Shown: positions 35,437 to 43,966, counted from the stretch's first letter. The stretch: 64,000 nt of DNA from DATAFF01 sp044870245 (GCA_044870245.1 JBIOYR010000109.1:18224-82223), one strand, 5' to 3'. The notes: generated by a model not told the origin, from the letters alone. Numbers and translations are program-made.

Positions 35437-36621
35437 ATGGACACGATCCTGGTCGTAAATTCCGGCTCCTCAAGTCTCAAGTTCCAGCTTTTCGGCATTG
35501 CCGGACCATCGGCGCTGAAGCGGCTGATCAAAGGTCAGGTTGACGGTATCGGAACAAAGCCGCGATTGCGGGTGAAGGCCGCGGACGAGGCGATCCTGAT
35601 AGACCAAACCCATGCGCCGGAAGCCGTGGGGGATGTTTCGGCCGCGATTGGAATCGCCGCTTCATGGCTCAAGGAGACACAGAATCTCGCGCCGGTCGCG
35701 GTCGGTCATCGCGTGGTGCATGGCGGTCCGGATTATGACAGGCCGGTGCTGGTCGATGATCGGGTGCTGGCGAACCTCGCGCGACTGACCTCGCTCGCCC
35801 CGCTGCACCAGCCGCACAATCTCGCACCGATCGGCACCTTGCTGGCGCGCTTTCCAAAGCTCCCGCAGGTCGCCTGCTTCGATACCGCCTTTCACCGCGG
35901 ACATGATCCGATCGTCGATCACTATGCCATCCCCGAGCGGTTCTATGCGCAGGGCATTCGCCGCTACGGCTTTCACGGCCTGTCGTACGAATATGTCGCC
36001 GAGCGGCTTCGGGAGGTGGCGCCCGACGCTGCGAACGGCCGTGTCGTCATTGCCCATCTCGGAAGCGGCGCCTCGCTTTGTGCCGTTCGCGAGGGGAGAA
36101 GCATCGACAGCACTCTCGGATTCACGGCACTTGACGGGTTGCCGATGGGGACGCGGCCAGGGCAGCTCGATCCGGGCGTGGTGCTGCATCTCCTGAGCGG
36201 GGAGGGGATGACGGTCGCCGAGGTGCAGAGCCTCCTCTACCGGGAGTGCGGTCTGAAGGGATTGTCGGGCAGCAGCAATGATGTGCGCGCGCTCGAGGCG
36301 AGCAGCGATCCGCGCGCTGCGCTTGCGCTTGATCATTTCGTCTACCGCGTCGGGCTGCACGCGGGGATGATGGCAGCCGCCCTAAACGGGCTCGACGCTT
36401 TCGTCTTCACCGCTGGCATCGGCGAAAACTCGGTGAAGATCCGTGCGCGGATCACGGAGCGGCTTGCCTGGCTTGGTGCCGTGCTCGATCCTGTGGCCAA
36501 TGCGGCGCACAGGCAGGAAATCTCCAGCCGCGACAGCCGGATCAGGCTCTATGTCATCCCGACCGATGAGGAGCTGATGATCGCGCGCCATACAGTGGAC
36601 CTGCTGAGGAGGGAGCCATGA
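35437..36621 (+). CDS. ackA: acetate/propionate kinase
   Basis: This kinase converts acyl-phosphate plus ADP to carboxylate plus ATP, completing substrate-level phosphorylation with Pta. The 394-residue protein has VVNSGSSSLKFQLF at the N-terminus, the signatures HRVVHGG and FDTAFH, the RYGFHGLSYEYV helix, HLGSGAS and GLPMGTRPGQLDPG. Standard AckA length. ATG 35437 lies five bases after the pta stop and the fabI start overlaps its stop, so all four genes form one tightly packed operon. Confidence 0.93.
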   Translation: MDTILVVNSGSSSLKFQLFGIAGPSALKRLIKGQVDGIGTKPRLRVKAADEAILIDQTHAPEAVGDVSAAIGIAASWLKETQNLAPVAVGHRVVHGGPDYDRPVLVDDRVLANLARLTSLAPLHQPHNLAPIGTLLARFPKLPQVACFDTAFHRGHDPIVDHYAIPERFYAQGIRRYGFHGLSYEYVAERLREVAPDAANGRVVIAHLGSGASLCAVREGRSIDSTLGFTALDGLPMGTRPGQLDPGVVLHLLSGEGMTVAEVQSLLYRECGLKGLSGSSNDVRALEASSDPRAALALDHFVYRVGLHAGMMAAALNGLDAFVFTAGIGENSVKIRARITERLAWLGAVLDPVANAAHRQEISSRDSRIRLYVIPTDEELMIARHTVDLLRREP

Positions 36622-37400
36622 TTCCTGAGGTCAAGGCGAAGCTGCTCGATGGCAAAAGGGGTCTGATCGTCGGCATCGCCAATGATCAGTCGATCGCCTG
36701 GGGTTGCGCCAAGGCGTTTCGGGCATTGGGAGCCGAGCTCGCGGTCACCTATCTCAATGACAAGGCGAAGACACATGTCGAGCCGCTGGCGCGTCAGGTC
36801 GAGGCGGCGATCGTGATGCCGCTCGACATGCGCATTTCGGGGCAGCTCGAGGCAGTCTTCGACCGGATTTCCGAAGAATGGGGGAGACTCGACTTCGTCA
36901 TTCACTCGATCGCCTTCTCGCCCAAAGAGGCGCTGCAGGGGCGGGTGGTGGACGTGCCGCGCGAGGGCTTCCTCAGCACGATGGAGATCTCCTGCTGGTC
37001 GTTCATCCGAATGGCGCATCTGGCGGAGCCGCTGATGACCAATGGCGGCACGCTGTTCACCATGAGCTATCATGGCAGCCAGGTGGTGGTCGAGAACTAC
37101 AACATCATGGGCGTGGCCAAGGCGGCACTCGAATGCGCCGTCCGCTATATGGCCGCCGAGCTCGGACCGAAAGGGATCCGCGTCCATGCCGTCTCTCCCG
37201 GACCGCTGGCGACGCGGGCAGCCTCCGGCATTCCCGAGTTTGACGAGCTTCTGGCGAAGGCCAAGATCAAGGCTCCGGCACGAAGCCTGGTCAGCATCGA
37301 CGATGTCGGCTTTGCCACCGCATTCCTCGCCCATGACGCGGCGCGGCTGATCACCGGGTCGACCCTCTATGTCGACGGCGGCTACCACATCATCGATTGA
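36618..37400 (+). CDS. fabI: enoyl-[acyl-carrier-protein] reductase, FabI type
   Basis: NADH-dependent enoyl-ACP reductase of 260 residues. It has the FabI nucleotide motif GIANDQSIAWG (19-29), the SIAF segment and the catalytic Tyr151, Tyr161 and Lys168 (YNIMGVAK). The ending GSTLYVDGGYHI is also typical. Being last in the FixK-box operon, after acyl-phosphate genes, it may act as an NADH sink under low oxygen rather than as the housekeeping FabI; a second copy elsewhere would be expected. Confidence 0.9.
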   Translation: MIPEVKAKLLDGKRGLIVGIANDQSIAWGCAKAFRALGAELAVTYLNDKAKTHVEPLARQVEAAIVMPLDMRISGQLEAVFDRISEEWGRLDFVIHSIAFSPKEALQGRVVDVPREGFLSTMEISCWSFIRMAHLAEPLMTNGGTLFTMSYHGSQVVVENYNIMGVAKAALECAVRYMAAELGPKGIRVHAVSPGPLATRAASGIPEFDELLAKAKIKAPARSLVSIDDVGFATAFLAHDAARLITGSTLYVDGGYHIID

Positions 37401-37409
37401 TTGCGCCGG

Positions 37410-38465
37410 TCAGGCTTCGGCGGCCCATTCCTGGACCAGCGCCCAAAGCACCGCGAGGACGATCGGCCCGACAAAGAGACCGCTGATCCCATAGGCGATC
37501 ATGCCGCCTATGACACCGACCAGGATTACCGGCATCGGCGTCGCCAGGCCGCGGGCCATGACGACGGGCCGCAATATGTTGTCGGCAAGACCGACCGGCA
37601 GCATGTAGGCGGTGAACGCCAGGGCGCTGAGGGGATCCATCGTCATCCAGCTCCAGATCACCACCGGAATGAGCAGGATGGATGGGCCGATCTGAACGAC
37701 TCCGAGGAGCAGAGCGAGAAAGGTGAGAAGGCCGGCGGCCGGGACGCCGGCGACGACGAAACCGATTCCGGCCAGCAGGGATTGCAGCAGCGCAATGCCG
37801 ACAACGCCGCGCGCGACATTGCGGATGGTGCTGCCGATGAGCTGCACCATCTCCTGGCTCTCATGACCGAGAACCCGACGCAGCAGAACGCGGATGAATT
37901 CAAGGATGCGCGGGCCCGGGGAATAGAGAAAACCGGCGATGACGATCGATCCGATGAACTCGAGCAGACCGACAGCGACGCTCTGGCTCATGCTGAGCAA
38001 CTTGCTGCCGATTGGCTTGAGGTAGGGTGCCGCTTCAAGCAGGATCGCCTCGGTGTTGGTGGCGGCGCGCGACCAGAGCTGAAAGATCTGCTCGCCGATC
38101 AATGGCCAGCTCTTCACGACATCGGGAGGCAGGGGGATCGCCAATTCGCCGGTGTCGATGCCCTTCACGAGGAGCTCGATGCCGCCGATCATGGCGAAGC
38201 CGAGCCACATGACGGGGCCGAGGACGATCAACAGGCTCAACACGGTGAGTATTGCCGCCGCGAACGGCTTGCTCCCGAGAAGTCGCGCCAGCCACTCGAA
38301 GACGGGAAAGAGAGCGACAGTGACGATGCCGCTCCACAGCAGGACCGTCACAAAGGGGCCGATCACCAACAATGACCAATAGGCGAGGAGAGCCAACAAG
38401 CCGAGGCGGATTGCGATGTCGATGGTCAGGGATCGCAATGAATCCAGCGGCGGCGGTTTTTCCAT
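37410..38465 (-). CDS. AI-2E family transporter-like membrane protein
   Basis: Polytopic inner-membrane protein of 351 residues with about eight spans and the glycine/proline-rich C-terminal segments VGLADNILRPVVMARG and LPVGLADN typical of the AI-2E/YdiK family. Members export small molecules or act as Na+/H+ antiporters; the substrate is unknown. It ends 9 bp from the fabI stop, convergent. It shares its strand with the two genes upstream (DUF4239-like and Rap1a/Tai-like). Confidence 0.88.
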   Translation of the reverse strand: MEKPPPLDSLRSLTIDIAIRLGLLALLAYWSLLVIGPFVTVLLWSGIVTVALFPVFEWLARLLGSKPFAAAILTVLSLLIVLGPVMWLGFAMIGGIELLVKGIDTGELAIPLPPDVVKSWPLIGEQIFQLWSRAATNTEAILLEAAPYLKPIGSKLLSMSQSVAVGLLEFIGSIVIAGFLYSPGPRILEFIRVLLRRVLGHESQEMVQLIGSTIRNVARGVVGIALLQSLLAGIGFVVAGVPAAGLLTFLALLLGVVQIGPSILLIPVVIWSWMTMDPLSALAFTAYMLPVGLADNILRPVVMARGLATPMPVILVGVIGGMIAYGISGLFVGPIVLAVLWALVQEWAAEA

Positions 38466-38477
38466 TGGTCGACTCGC

Positions 38478-39239
38478 TTACGGCCCGAGCGGTTCAAGAG
38501 CATCCAACAGCGGCGAACTCGGTATTTGGATCAACCCTCCGAATGGCTGGCTCAGCTCGAGGATCAGGTAAATGGCACCCGAAGCCGACAGGGCAAAGAT
38601 GCAGATGATCACGACAAGGGTGGGGTTCAATCGCGTGAACAGGCTGAAACTGGCAAAGATGATGGTGAGCCATAAGATCAACATCGCAAGGAATGGTGTG
38701 GGGATGGCAGAGCCGGCGCGCGCAAACAGCTCCAATCGCGCCTGCGCCAGGTCGGTGAAGGTCTGGAGCGCCTGTCCCTTGAGGGAGCGTTGCGGATCGT
38801 TGGTCGGGGTCAGTTCCTGGATGCTTTTGTAGGCCATTTCGGCCATGGCAGATGCCCGGAATGGTCCCTGCTTTGGGGCATCGGCAGTGTTGCGTTGCCA
38901 GATCTTGTCGACCAAAGGCCCGATGCTCCGACGAAGGAATTCGCGTGCCGTTCGCGTTTCCGGTCCATATTGGTCCAGAATCTCGTCAAGCAGAATGAGG
39001 TTTGCGGTCAGCCGTCGGACATAAGTGCTCTGGGTATCATAGGAGCTGTTGGCCGATGCGATGAGAAGACCGAGAACGAGGGCGGAGAGGGTGCCCAACA
39101 GGCCGGTGCCGAGCCGCACGATATCTTTTGTCCCCTCGCCCAGATGGTGTTCGGGCAGCCGGCGGCGCAACCAGGCGCCGACAAATGCCCCGCCAAAGAT
39201 TGTCGCAAAGGCGATCAACGAGGCCGGGATACCATTCAT
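38478..39239 (-). CDS. DUF4239 (bestrophin-like) membrane protein
   Basis: The 253-residue protein has two N-terminal spans (about 5-22 and 39-60), a central soluble helical region with DTQSTYVRRLTANLILLDEIL, and two C-terminal spans (about 185-235). This is the layout of DUF4239 proteins, described as bestrophin-like; whether it conducts ions is unknown. ATG 39239 is preferred because hydrophobicity starts there; the frame extends to 39341 and overlaps the next gene. It lies 12 bp before the AI-2E gene. Confidence 0.72.
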   Translation of the reverse strand: MNGIPASLIAFATIFGGAFVGAWLRRRLPEHHLGEGTKDIVRLGTGLLGTLSALVLGLLIASANSSYDTQSTYVRRLTANLILLDEILDQYGPETRTAREFLRRSIGPLVDKIWQRNTADAPKQGPFRASAMAEMAYKSIQELTPTNDPQRSLKGQALQTFTDLAQARLELFARAGSAIPTPFLAMLILWLTIIFASFSLFTRLNPTLVVIICIFALSASGAIYLILELSQPFGGLIQIPSSPLLDALEPLGP

Positions 39240-39273
39240 CCTCTGTGTTCCCGCATTTCTCGTCGGAGCCGCA

Positions 39274-39657
39274 TCAGGGACTCTTTTCATTCGCGCATGG
39301 GAATCGGCGGGAGATCGCCTCGGCCACGAGCGAAGCCGCATCGGACTGCCGACCCTCGGGCGACTGGCTGGTCAACCATTCGATGGTGACAGCGACGAGA
39401 TTGCGCGGTGTCGCCTCGCGGGGAATGCAGGCGCGCAATCCGTAGATCTCATTCTCGGAGATCACGCTCGCGACCGCGGTGACGAAACCCATGCAGCTGC
39501 CAGCCCAATTGTCATTGGACATGCAGCTCGCCAGCAAGACCTCGCCATTCTGCACCATCCATTGATCAGGCCGTGAGATGGAGACCGAAAAGAGGAAAAT
39601 GATTGCCGCGAGGCTGGTCGAGCGCAAGACATTGAGGAGCATCGAAATGGATCGCAT
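39274..39657 (-). CDS. secreted Rap1a/Tai-family protein
   Basis: The 127-residue protein has an apparent signal peptide (about 1-28) and a small domain with four cysteines (45, 55, 77, 121). The wording SCMGFV, ACIPREATPRNL, a TIEWL helix and SRRFPC is that of Rap1a/Tai proteins, known as periplasmic immunity proteins to type VI amidase effectors. No effector or type VI gene is in the window, so an immunity role is unproven; many orphan members exist. It heads the three-gene minus-strand set ending with AI-2E. Confidence 0.75.
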   Translation of the reverse strand: MRSISMLLNVLRSTSLAAIIFLFSVSISRPDQWMVQNGEVLLASCMSNDNWAGSCMGFVTAVASVISENEIYGLRACIPREATPRNLVAVTIEWLTSQSPEGRQSDAASLVAEAISRRFPCANEKSP

Positions 39658-39704
39658 CTCGGGATATTTCCGGTTTGTGAAGAGATTTTAGCTCAATCGC
39701 AACC

Positions 39705-40736
39705 TTATGGCGTTCTCGAAATGCGACCGCTGCGTAGCTCGAAATCGGAGGGGCGGGAGGCAGCACCAGGCCCGATCACCGCACTCGATCGCTCCTCTTC
39801 GGTGAGCTTTCGCGATTTGCGATCGGGTGCGGGAGTCGGGTCGGGAGGTTCGAGGGACGGCTTGGCGGCGGCGATGGGAGGAGTCTGGCGATCCAGGGAA
39901 TTGGGCGCATCCTCCACCGGCGGGACGCGGGCAGGTCGAATGGCGGCGGTGGCAGTGGAGCTCGCATCCGCCTGCTTCTTCGCCTGAGATTCCTGCGATC
40001 GCGCCGCGTCCAGCCGATTGGTGATTGCCGCAAGCTCGGCGCTGCGTGCCGCGATCTTCCGGCGAATGTCGTCGAGCTCGCCACGGGCGGCCGCAAGATC
40101 CTTGCTCGCCGCGGCGGATCGCTCCAGGTCCGTGGTCGCAGCGAGCGGTGGAGCGGTGTTGGGGGCAGGGGTTGGCGGCGAGACCGCTGTCGCGGCCGCT
40201 ACGGGGGTCTTTGTCGGAATCCTGCGAGAGCCCGCATCGGCCTGCTTCTTTCCCTGGGATTCGCTCAGTCGTGCCGTATTCAGCCGCCTGGTGATCGTGG
40301 CAAGCTCGGAGGCCTGTGCCGCGATCTTCTGCCGGATGTCGTCGAGCTCGTTGCGGGCCGCTGCAAGTTCCTTGTTTGCCGCGGCAGTCCTCTCCCTGAC
40401 CTCCTGCAGTGCCTCAGCTCCTTCATCCCGCAGACGGGTGGTCGCCGCGAGCGCCGATTGGGCCGTCGCGAGCTTCTGTTGCGTCGCATCAACCTCGGTC
40501 TTGGTCGTCTCCCGTTCCTCGCCATGGGCGGCGGCCGGCGGTGTTGGCGGGGGCTCCCGTCCAATGGATTGGTGCCAAAAGGAGAAGCCGGCCGCCAGCC
40601 ACCCCAGAGCGGCCAGGACAACATAGGCGCGGGGGACAGGACGCTTCGGGACGGATGCGGCCTGCCGGCTCAAGCCTTCAGCGGCGCTCGGTTCATCAAC
40701 CAAGAAGACATTGGGCGCGGGGCCTGTTGTCGACAT
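39705..40736 (-). CDS. coiled-coil membrane protein with a duplicated segment
   Basis: Unrecognised 343-residue protein with a cytosolic N-terminus, one membrane span (about 36-55) and an Ala/Glu/Lys-rich coiled coil followed by proline-rich linkers. Residues 117-170 and 207-260 are near-identical copies 90 residues apart, both containing KDLAAAR/KELAAAR, ELDDIR and KKQADA. The protein probably spans part of the periplasm as a rod. A FixK-type box lies 59-72 bp upstream (40795-40808), so it is likely induced at low oxygen. Confidence 0.7.
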   Translation of the reverse strand: MSTTGPAPNVFLVDEPSAAEGLSRQAASVPKRPVPRAYVVLAALGWLAAGFSFWHQSIGREPPPTPPAAAHGEERETTKTEVDATQQKLATAQSALAATTRLRDEGAEALQEVRERTAAANKELAAARNELDDIRQKIAAQASELATITRRLNTARLSESQGKKQADAGSRRIPTKTPVAAATAVSPPTPAPNTAPPLAATTDLERSAAASKDLAAARGELDDIRRKIAARSAELAAITNRLDAARSQESQAKKQADASSTATAAIRPARVPPVEDAPNSLDRQTPPIAAAKPSLEPPDPTPAPDRKSRKLTEEERSSAVIGPGAASRPSDFELRSGRISRTP

Positions 40737-40766
40737 GCGAGATGGGTCGGATTGATCGAATGGGAC

Positions 40767-40808
40767 AGGGTAGCCCAGGGGGCGATCCGGGTGCTTGATC
40801 TATGTCAA
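40767..40808 (-). promoter_or_regulatory. FixK/FNR-type promoter of the coiled-coil gene
   Basis: The box TTGATCTATGTCAA lies at 40795-40808. On the minus strand it is followed after 22 nt by TACCCT (40772-40767), a fair -10. The coiled-coil gene starts at 40736. The box could also act on the plus strand from further upstream, together with the second box at 40836. Confidence 0.65.
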
Positions 40809-40835
40809 TCGGCCGCATGCCTCGCCATGTCGTGC

Positions 40836-40876
40836 TTGACCTGAATCAATTCGTGCTACAGTCGGGCTGGTAATTT
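40836..40876 (+). promoter_or_regulatory. FixK/FNR-type promoter of the membrane protein-HlyD pair
   Basis: The box TTGACCTGAATCAA lies at 40836-40849, followed after 21 nt by TAATTT (40871-40876). This is class II spacing. A first box lies 41 bp upstream, about four helical turns, so two activator dimers could bind the same DNA face. Confidence 0.75.
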
Positions 40877-40916
40877 GGCGAGGAGGGACTGCCGGCGGAG
40901 CAGTCGCAGGAGGTCC

Positions 40917-41357
40917 ATGGCGCAGGCGATCCATCCCGAGGCAACGCACCATCTGCCGTTCTTCATCACGCCTCCCGGGGAAACCGACATTCTCATGAAT
41001 GTCATGATCGTCTTTCTTGCCTTGATCGTGTTCCTGATCGGCATCCTCTATCTGCGCCTTCATGCCCTTCCCGAGCACATGGCGCATCGGACCCAGAAGG
41101 TTCAATATGAAATAGTTGCCGTCCTGGCGCTGATTTCCCTGTTCACGCACAACCACATCTACTGGATCATCGGGTTGCTGCTGGCGCTGGTGCAGCTGCC
41201 GGACTTCTCGACGCCACTGACGCGAATGGCCGATTCACTCGCCAGGATGGCCGGCGCCAAGCGCCCGCCACGCACAGCTGAACCGCTCACGCAAGCCTGG
41301 CCGCCGCAGGAACAGCCGCCGGCAGCGCGCGAGGCGAAGGATCTCAGCCATGCTTGA
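40917..41357 (+). CDS. small polytopic membrane protein paired with HlyD
   Basis: The 146-residue protein has membrane segments at about 24-46 and 64-95 and a proline-rich cytosolic tail. Family not recognised. ATG 40917 follows AGGAGG at 3-4 bases. It overlaps the HlyD-type gene by eight bases. Small membrane proteins next to a lone HlyD-like adaptor are known elsewhere (YiaW/YiaV in E. coli), and this pair may work the same way. It is downstream of two FixK-type boxes. Confidence 0.7.
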   Translation: MAQAIHPEATHHLPFFITPPGETDILMNVMIVFLALIVFLIGILYLRLHALPEHMAHRTQKVQYEIVAVLALISLFTHNHIYWIIGLLLALVQLPDFSTPLTRMADSLARMAGAKRPPRTAEPLTQAWPPQEQPPAAREAKDLSHA

Positions 41358-42582
41358 GCTGATGCTTTGCTCGATGGTGACCATCCTGCCCGACTACCTG
41401 TTCCGGCGCTATGTGCAGGGCAAGCGCTTCGGCCACGAGATCACGCTCTATTCGATGTGGTTCGAGCTGCGCTGGGGGATCATCGGCTGCCTGATCCTAA
41501 CAGTGCTGCTGATCACGCTGATCTTCTACTATCATCCCTCGACCAAGAACGCGGTGTCGTTCTTCCGCACCGTGCCGCTCCTGCCGGAAGGCAGCGGCCG
41601 GGTGGAGGAGATCTATGTGAATACCCGCGACAAGGTCAAAGCGGGGCAGCCGATCTTCAAGCTCGACAGCTCGAAGCAGGAGGCGGCGCTGGAGACCGCC
41701 CGGCGGCGTATCGCCGAGGTCGATGCGGCAATGGAGCAGGCGAGGGTCGAGCTGGAAGCAGCCGACGGCAAGATCCAGGAGGCTCAGGGCGCCTATCAGC
41801 AGGCGGTCGAGGAGCTGGAGACCAAGCGCGAGCTGCAGCGGCGCAATGCCTCCACGGTGGCGCAGCGCGAGATTGAACGGCTCGAGAATGTCGTCGATGC
41901 CCGGCAGGGTGGCGTTGCGACCGCCATCGCGAACAAGAAGTCTATCCAGACCCAGATCGCGTCGCTCCTGCCGGCGCAGAAGGCGAGCGCCGAAGCAGCG
42001 CGCGCCGAGGCCCAGGTCGATCTCGACAAGACCGTCGTTCATGCCATGATCGACGGCAGGATCGAGCAGTTCGCGCTGCGCAAGGGCGATATCGTCAATC
42101 CGTTGATGCGCCCGGCGGGCATCCTGATTCCTGCCGAGGCGGGACGGTGGGGGCTCATTGCCGGCTTCGGTCAGATCGAGGCGCAGGTGATGAAGCCCGG
42201 AATGATTGCCGAGGCCACTTGCGTCGCCAAGCCGGTCACCATCATCCCGATGGTGGTCACTGAGGTCCAGGACTATATCGCCGCCGGCCAGGTCAGACCG
42301 ACGGATGTGCTGATCGATGCACAGCAGGCGGCGAGGCCCGGCACGCTGTCCGTCTTCCTCGAGCCGCTTTTCGAGGGTGGGTTCGCTGGTATCCCACCGG
42401 GCAGCCTATGCATCGCCAATGCCTACACCAACAATCACGACCTTCTCGCCGACAAAAACATCAGCACCGGGCGGTGGCTGTTCCTGCATGCGGTCGATGC
42501 GGTCGCGCTGGTGCATGCGCTGATACTGCGGCTGCAGGCGCTCGTTCTGCCGCTCCAGACCCTGGTGTTCTCGGGGCATTGA
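41350..42582 (+). CDS. HlyD-family membrane fusion protein
   Basis: The 410-residue periplasmic adaptor has one membrane span (about 43-61), split lipoyl/barrel-sandwich halves (SGRVEEIYVNTRDKVKAGQ and DGRIEQFALRKGDIV) and a long alpha-helical hairpin between them (about 105-215). Unlike classic HlyD there is no ABC or MFS pump next to it; the only partner is the small membrane protein upstream. A second hydrophobic stretch at the C-terminus (about 385-405) is unusual for HlyD and may be another anchor. Confidence 0.82.
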   Translation: MLELMLCSMVTILPDYLFRRYVQGKRFGHEITLYSMWFELRWGIIGCLILTVLLITLIFYYHPSTKNAVSFFRTVPLLPEGSGRVEEIYVNTRDKVKAGQPIFKLDSSKQEAALETARRRIAEVDAAMEQARVELEAADGKIQEAQGAYQQAVEELETKRELQRRNASTVAQREIERLENVVDARQGGVATAIANKKSIQTQIASLLPAQKASAEAARAEAQVDLDKTVVHAMIDGRIEQFALRKGDIVNPLMRPAGILIPAEAGRWGLIAGFGQIEAQVMKPGMIAEATCVAKPVTIIPMVVTEVQDYIAAGQVRPTDVLIDAQQAARPGTLSVFLEPLFEGGFAGIPPGSLCIANAYTNNHDLLADKNISTGRWLFLHAVDAVALVHALILRLQALVLPLQTLVFSGH

Positions 42583-42643
42583 AAGACCCTCGTCATAATT
42601 GCAAAATCATGTAACCTGAGGTGGTCGGCATCGAGGAATTGCC

Positions 42644-43249
42644 ATGACCACCGTTCACGTGATCGATGACGATCAGGGGTTCCGCACCGCAATCGGTCGC
42701 GTCCTGAAGGCGGCCGGCTACCAGGTGGTGCTTTATGGGTCGGCAGCGCAGCTGTTCGATCACCTGCCAAGCGAAGACGAGCCTGGCTGCGTGCTGCTCG
42801 ACGTGAAGATGCCCGATGTCAGCGGCACCGACGTGCAGGATCACCTGGCCGCGCGGGCGCCGCTGCTGCCGATCGTCTTTCTCACCGGCCATGGCGACAT
42901 ACCGACAAGCGTGCGGGCGATGAAGGCCGGTGCGGAAGACTTCCTCACCAAGCCGGTCGGGAGGGACCGGCTGGTCGCGGCGATCGAACGTGCGGTCGGC
43001 GATTATGCGGCGAAACGCGAGCGACACCTTCGCCTGAACCGGTTGCGCGATCTGCTATCGACTCTGACGCCGCGGGAACGGCAGGTTTTCGAGCTGGTGG
43101 TGCGGGGGAAGCTGAACAAGCAGATCGCCTTCGATCTGGGAACCACCGAAAGGACGGTCAAGGCGCACCGCCTGAAGGTCATGGAGAAGTTTCGCGTTCA
43201 CTCGCTGGCCGAGCTCGTGTCGGCTGCCGAGCGGCTGGGTGTCGCGTGA
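42644..43249 (+). CDS. FixJ-type response regulator (REC + LuxR HTH)
   Basis: The 201-residue two-domain regulator has a receiver with acidic pocket DDD (8-10), phospho-acceptor Asp in VLLDVKMPD, Thr in FLTGHGD and Lys in LTKPV, then a LuxR/FixJ helix-turn-helix (LTPRERQVFELVVRGKLNKQIA). FixJ activates fixK in rhizobia when phosphorylated by the haem kinase FixL. No FixL-like kinase is in the window. It converges directly on the FixK-type gene with no base between the stops. Confidence 0.88.
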   Translation: MTTVHVIDDDQGFRTAIGRVLKAAGYQVVLYGSAAQLFDHLPSEDEPGCVLLDVKMPDVSGTDVQDHLAARAPLLPIVFLTGHGDIPTSVRAMKAGAEDFLTKPVGRDRLVAAIERAVGDYAAKRERHLRLNRLRDLLSTLTPRERQVFELVVRGKLNKQIAFDLGTTERTVKAHRLKVMEKFRVHSLAELVSAAERLGVA

Positions 43250-43966
43250 TCAACCATCCGAATCTTCATCCTTGAAAGCACCCGCTGCCAGGGCAATCAA
43301 CCTTCCAATGTCATGGATGATGATCGTCTGCGCCCGCGGCAGGCTCACGACGCCCTGCATCTTGAGCTTGGCGAAGCTCCGGCTCACCGTTTCGACGGTC
43401 AGGCCGAGATAATCCGCGATATCCTCTCGCCCCATATGGAGCTCGAGCTCGAGCTTGGTGTCCTCGCCGGCCCAGGTGAGAAAGCCGAGAATGAAGGTTG
43501 CGAGCTTTTCCAGCGCCGAACGCCGATTGAGAAACGCCACCTGGTTGCGAGCCTCGGCGAGCTCCACCGCCAGGCAGCGCACCAGCTCGGATCCGAATCG
43601 CGGCTCCTCCTGCATCCGGCGGTAGACGATGCTCAGCGGAACGCATTGCAGGACGACCTCGGTCAGCGCTTCGGCGCTGCAGAACTGCGTCTCGTGCTCG
43701 CCAAGACCAATGAGATGTCCGGGAAGGCGAAAGGCGATGACCTGGCGGCGACCGTCTGCCAGCAGGCGGTAAAGCCGCATCATTCCGCTCTTGATCCGAT
43801 AGATGTGGGTATGCGCATCACCTTCGTAGAACGCGTGCTCACGGGGCTCGAGGTGCCGCATTTGGGCATCGACCAGCAGGGTCTCGGAGAAACTGCCGAT
43901 TCCAGAATGGAATCGGCGGTAACGCGTTGGAGAGTCCGATGCTGTGGCTGCCAGCATTGTGGCCAC
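43250..43966 (-). CDS. fixK: FixK-type Crp/Fnr transcription regulator
   Basis: The 238-residue regulator has a cyclic-nucleotide-like sensor fold and a C-terminal winged helix. The recognition helix reads TVETVSRSF with Glu192, Ser195 and Arg196, the E-x2-SR triad that reads TTGA half-sites. The N-terminal cysteine cluster of oxygen-sensing Fnr is missing (only Cys96, Cys108 and Cys131), so it should be FixK-like and depend on another oxygen sensor such as FixL-FixJ. Its predicted target, TTGA-N6-TCAA, is repeated upstream of several genes in the window. It may also be called fnrN/aadR-like; the exact subgroup is open. Confidence 0.85.
   Translation of the reverse strand: MATMLAATASDSPTRYRRFHSGIGSFSETLLVDAQMRHLEPREHAFYEGDAHTHIYRIKSGMMRLYRLLADGRRQVIAFRLPGHLIGLGEHETQFCSAEALTEVVLQCVPLSIVYRRMQEEPRFGSELVRCLAVELAEARNQVAFLNRRSALEKLATFILGFLTWAGEDTKLELELHMGREDIADYLGLTVETVSRSFAKLKMQGVVSLPRAQTIIIHDIGRLIALAAGAFKDEDSDG

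Noticed and set aside
43250..43966. Calling the Crp/Fnr gene a true oxygen-sensing Fnr
   Set aside because: It lacks the N-terminal cysteine cluster needed for the 4Fe-4S centre, so FixK type fits better.
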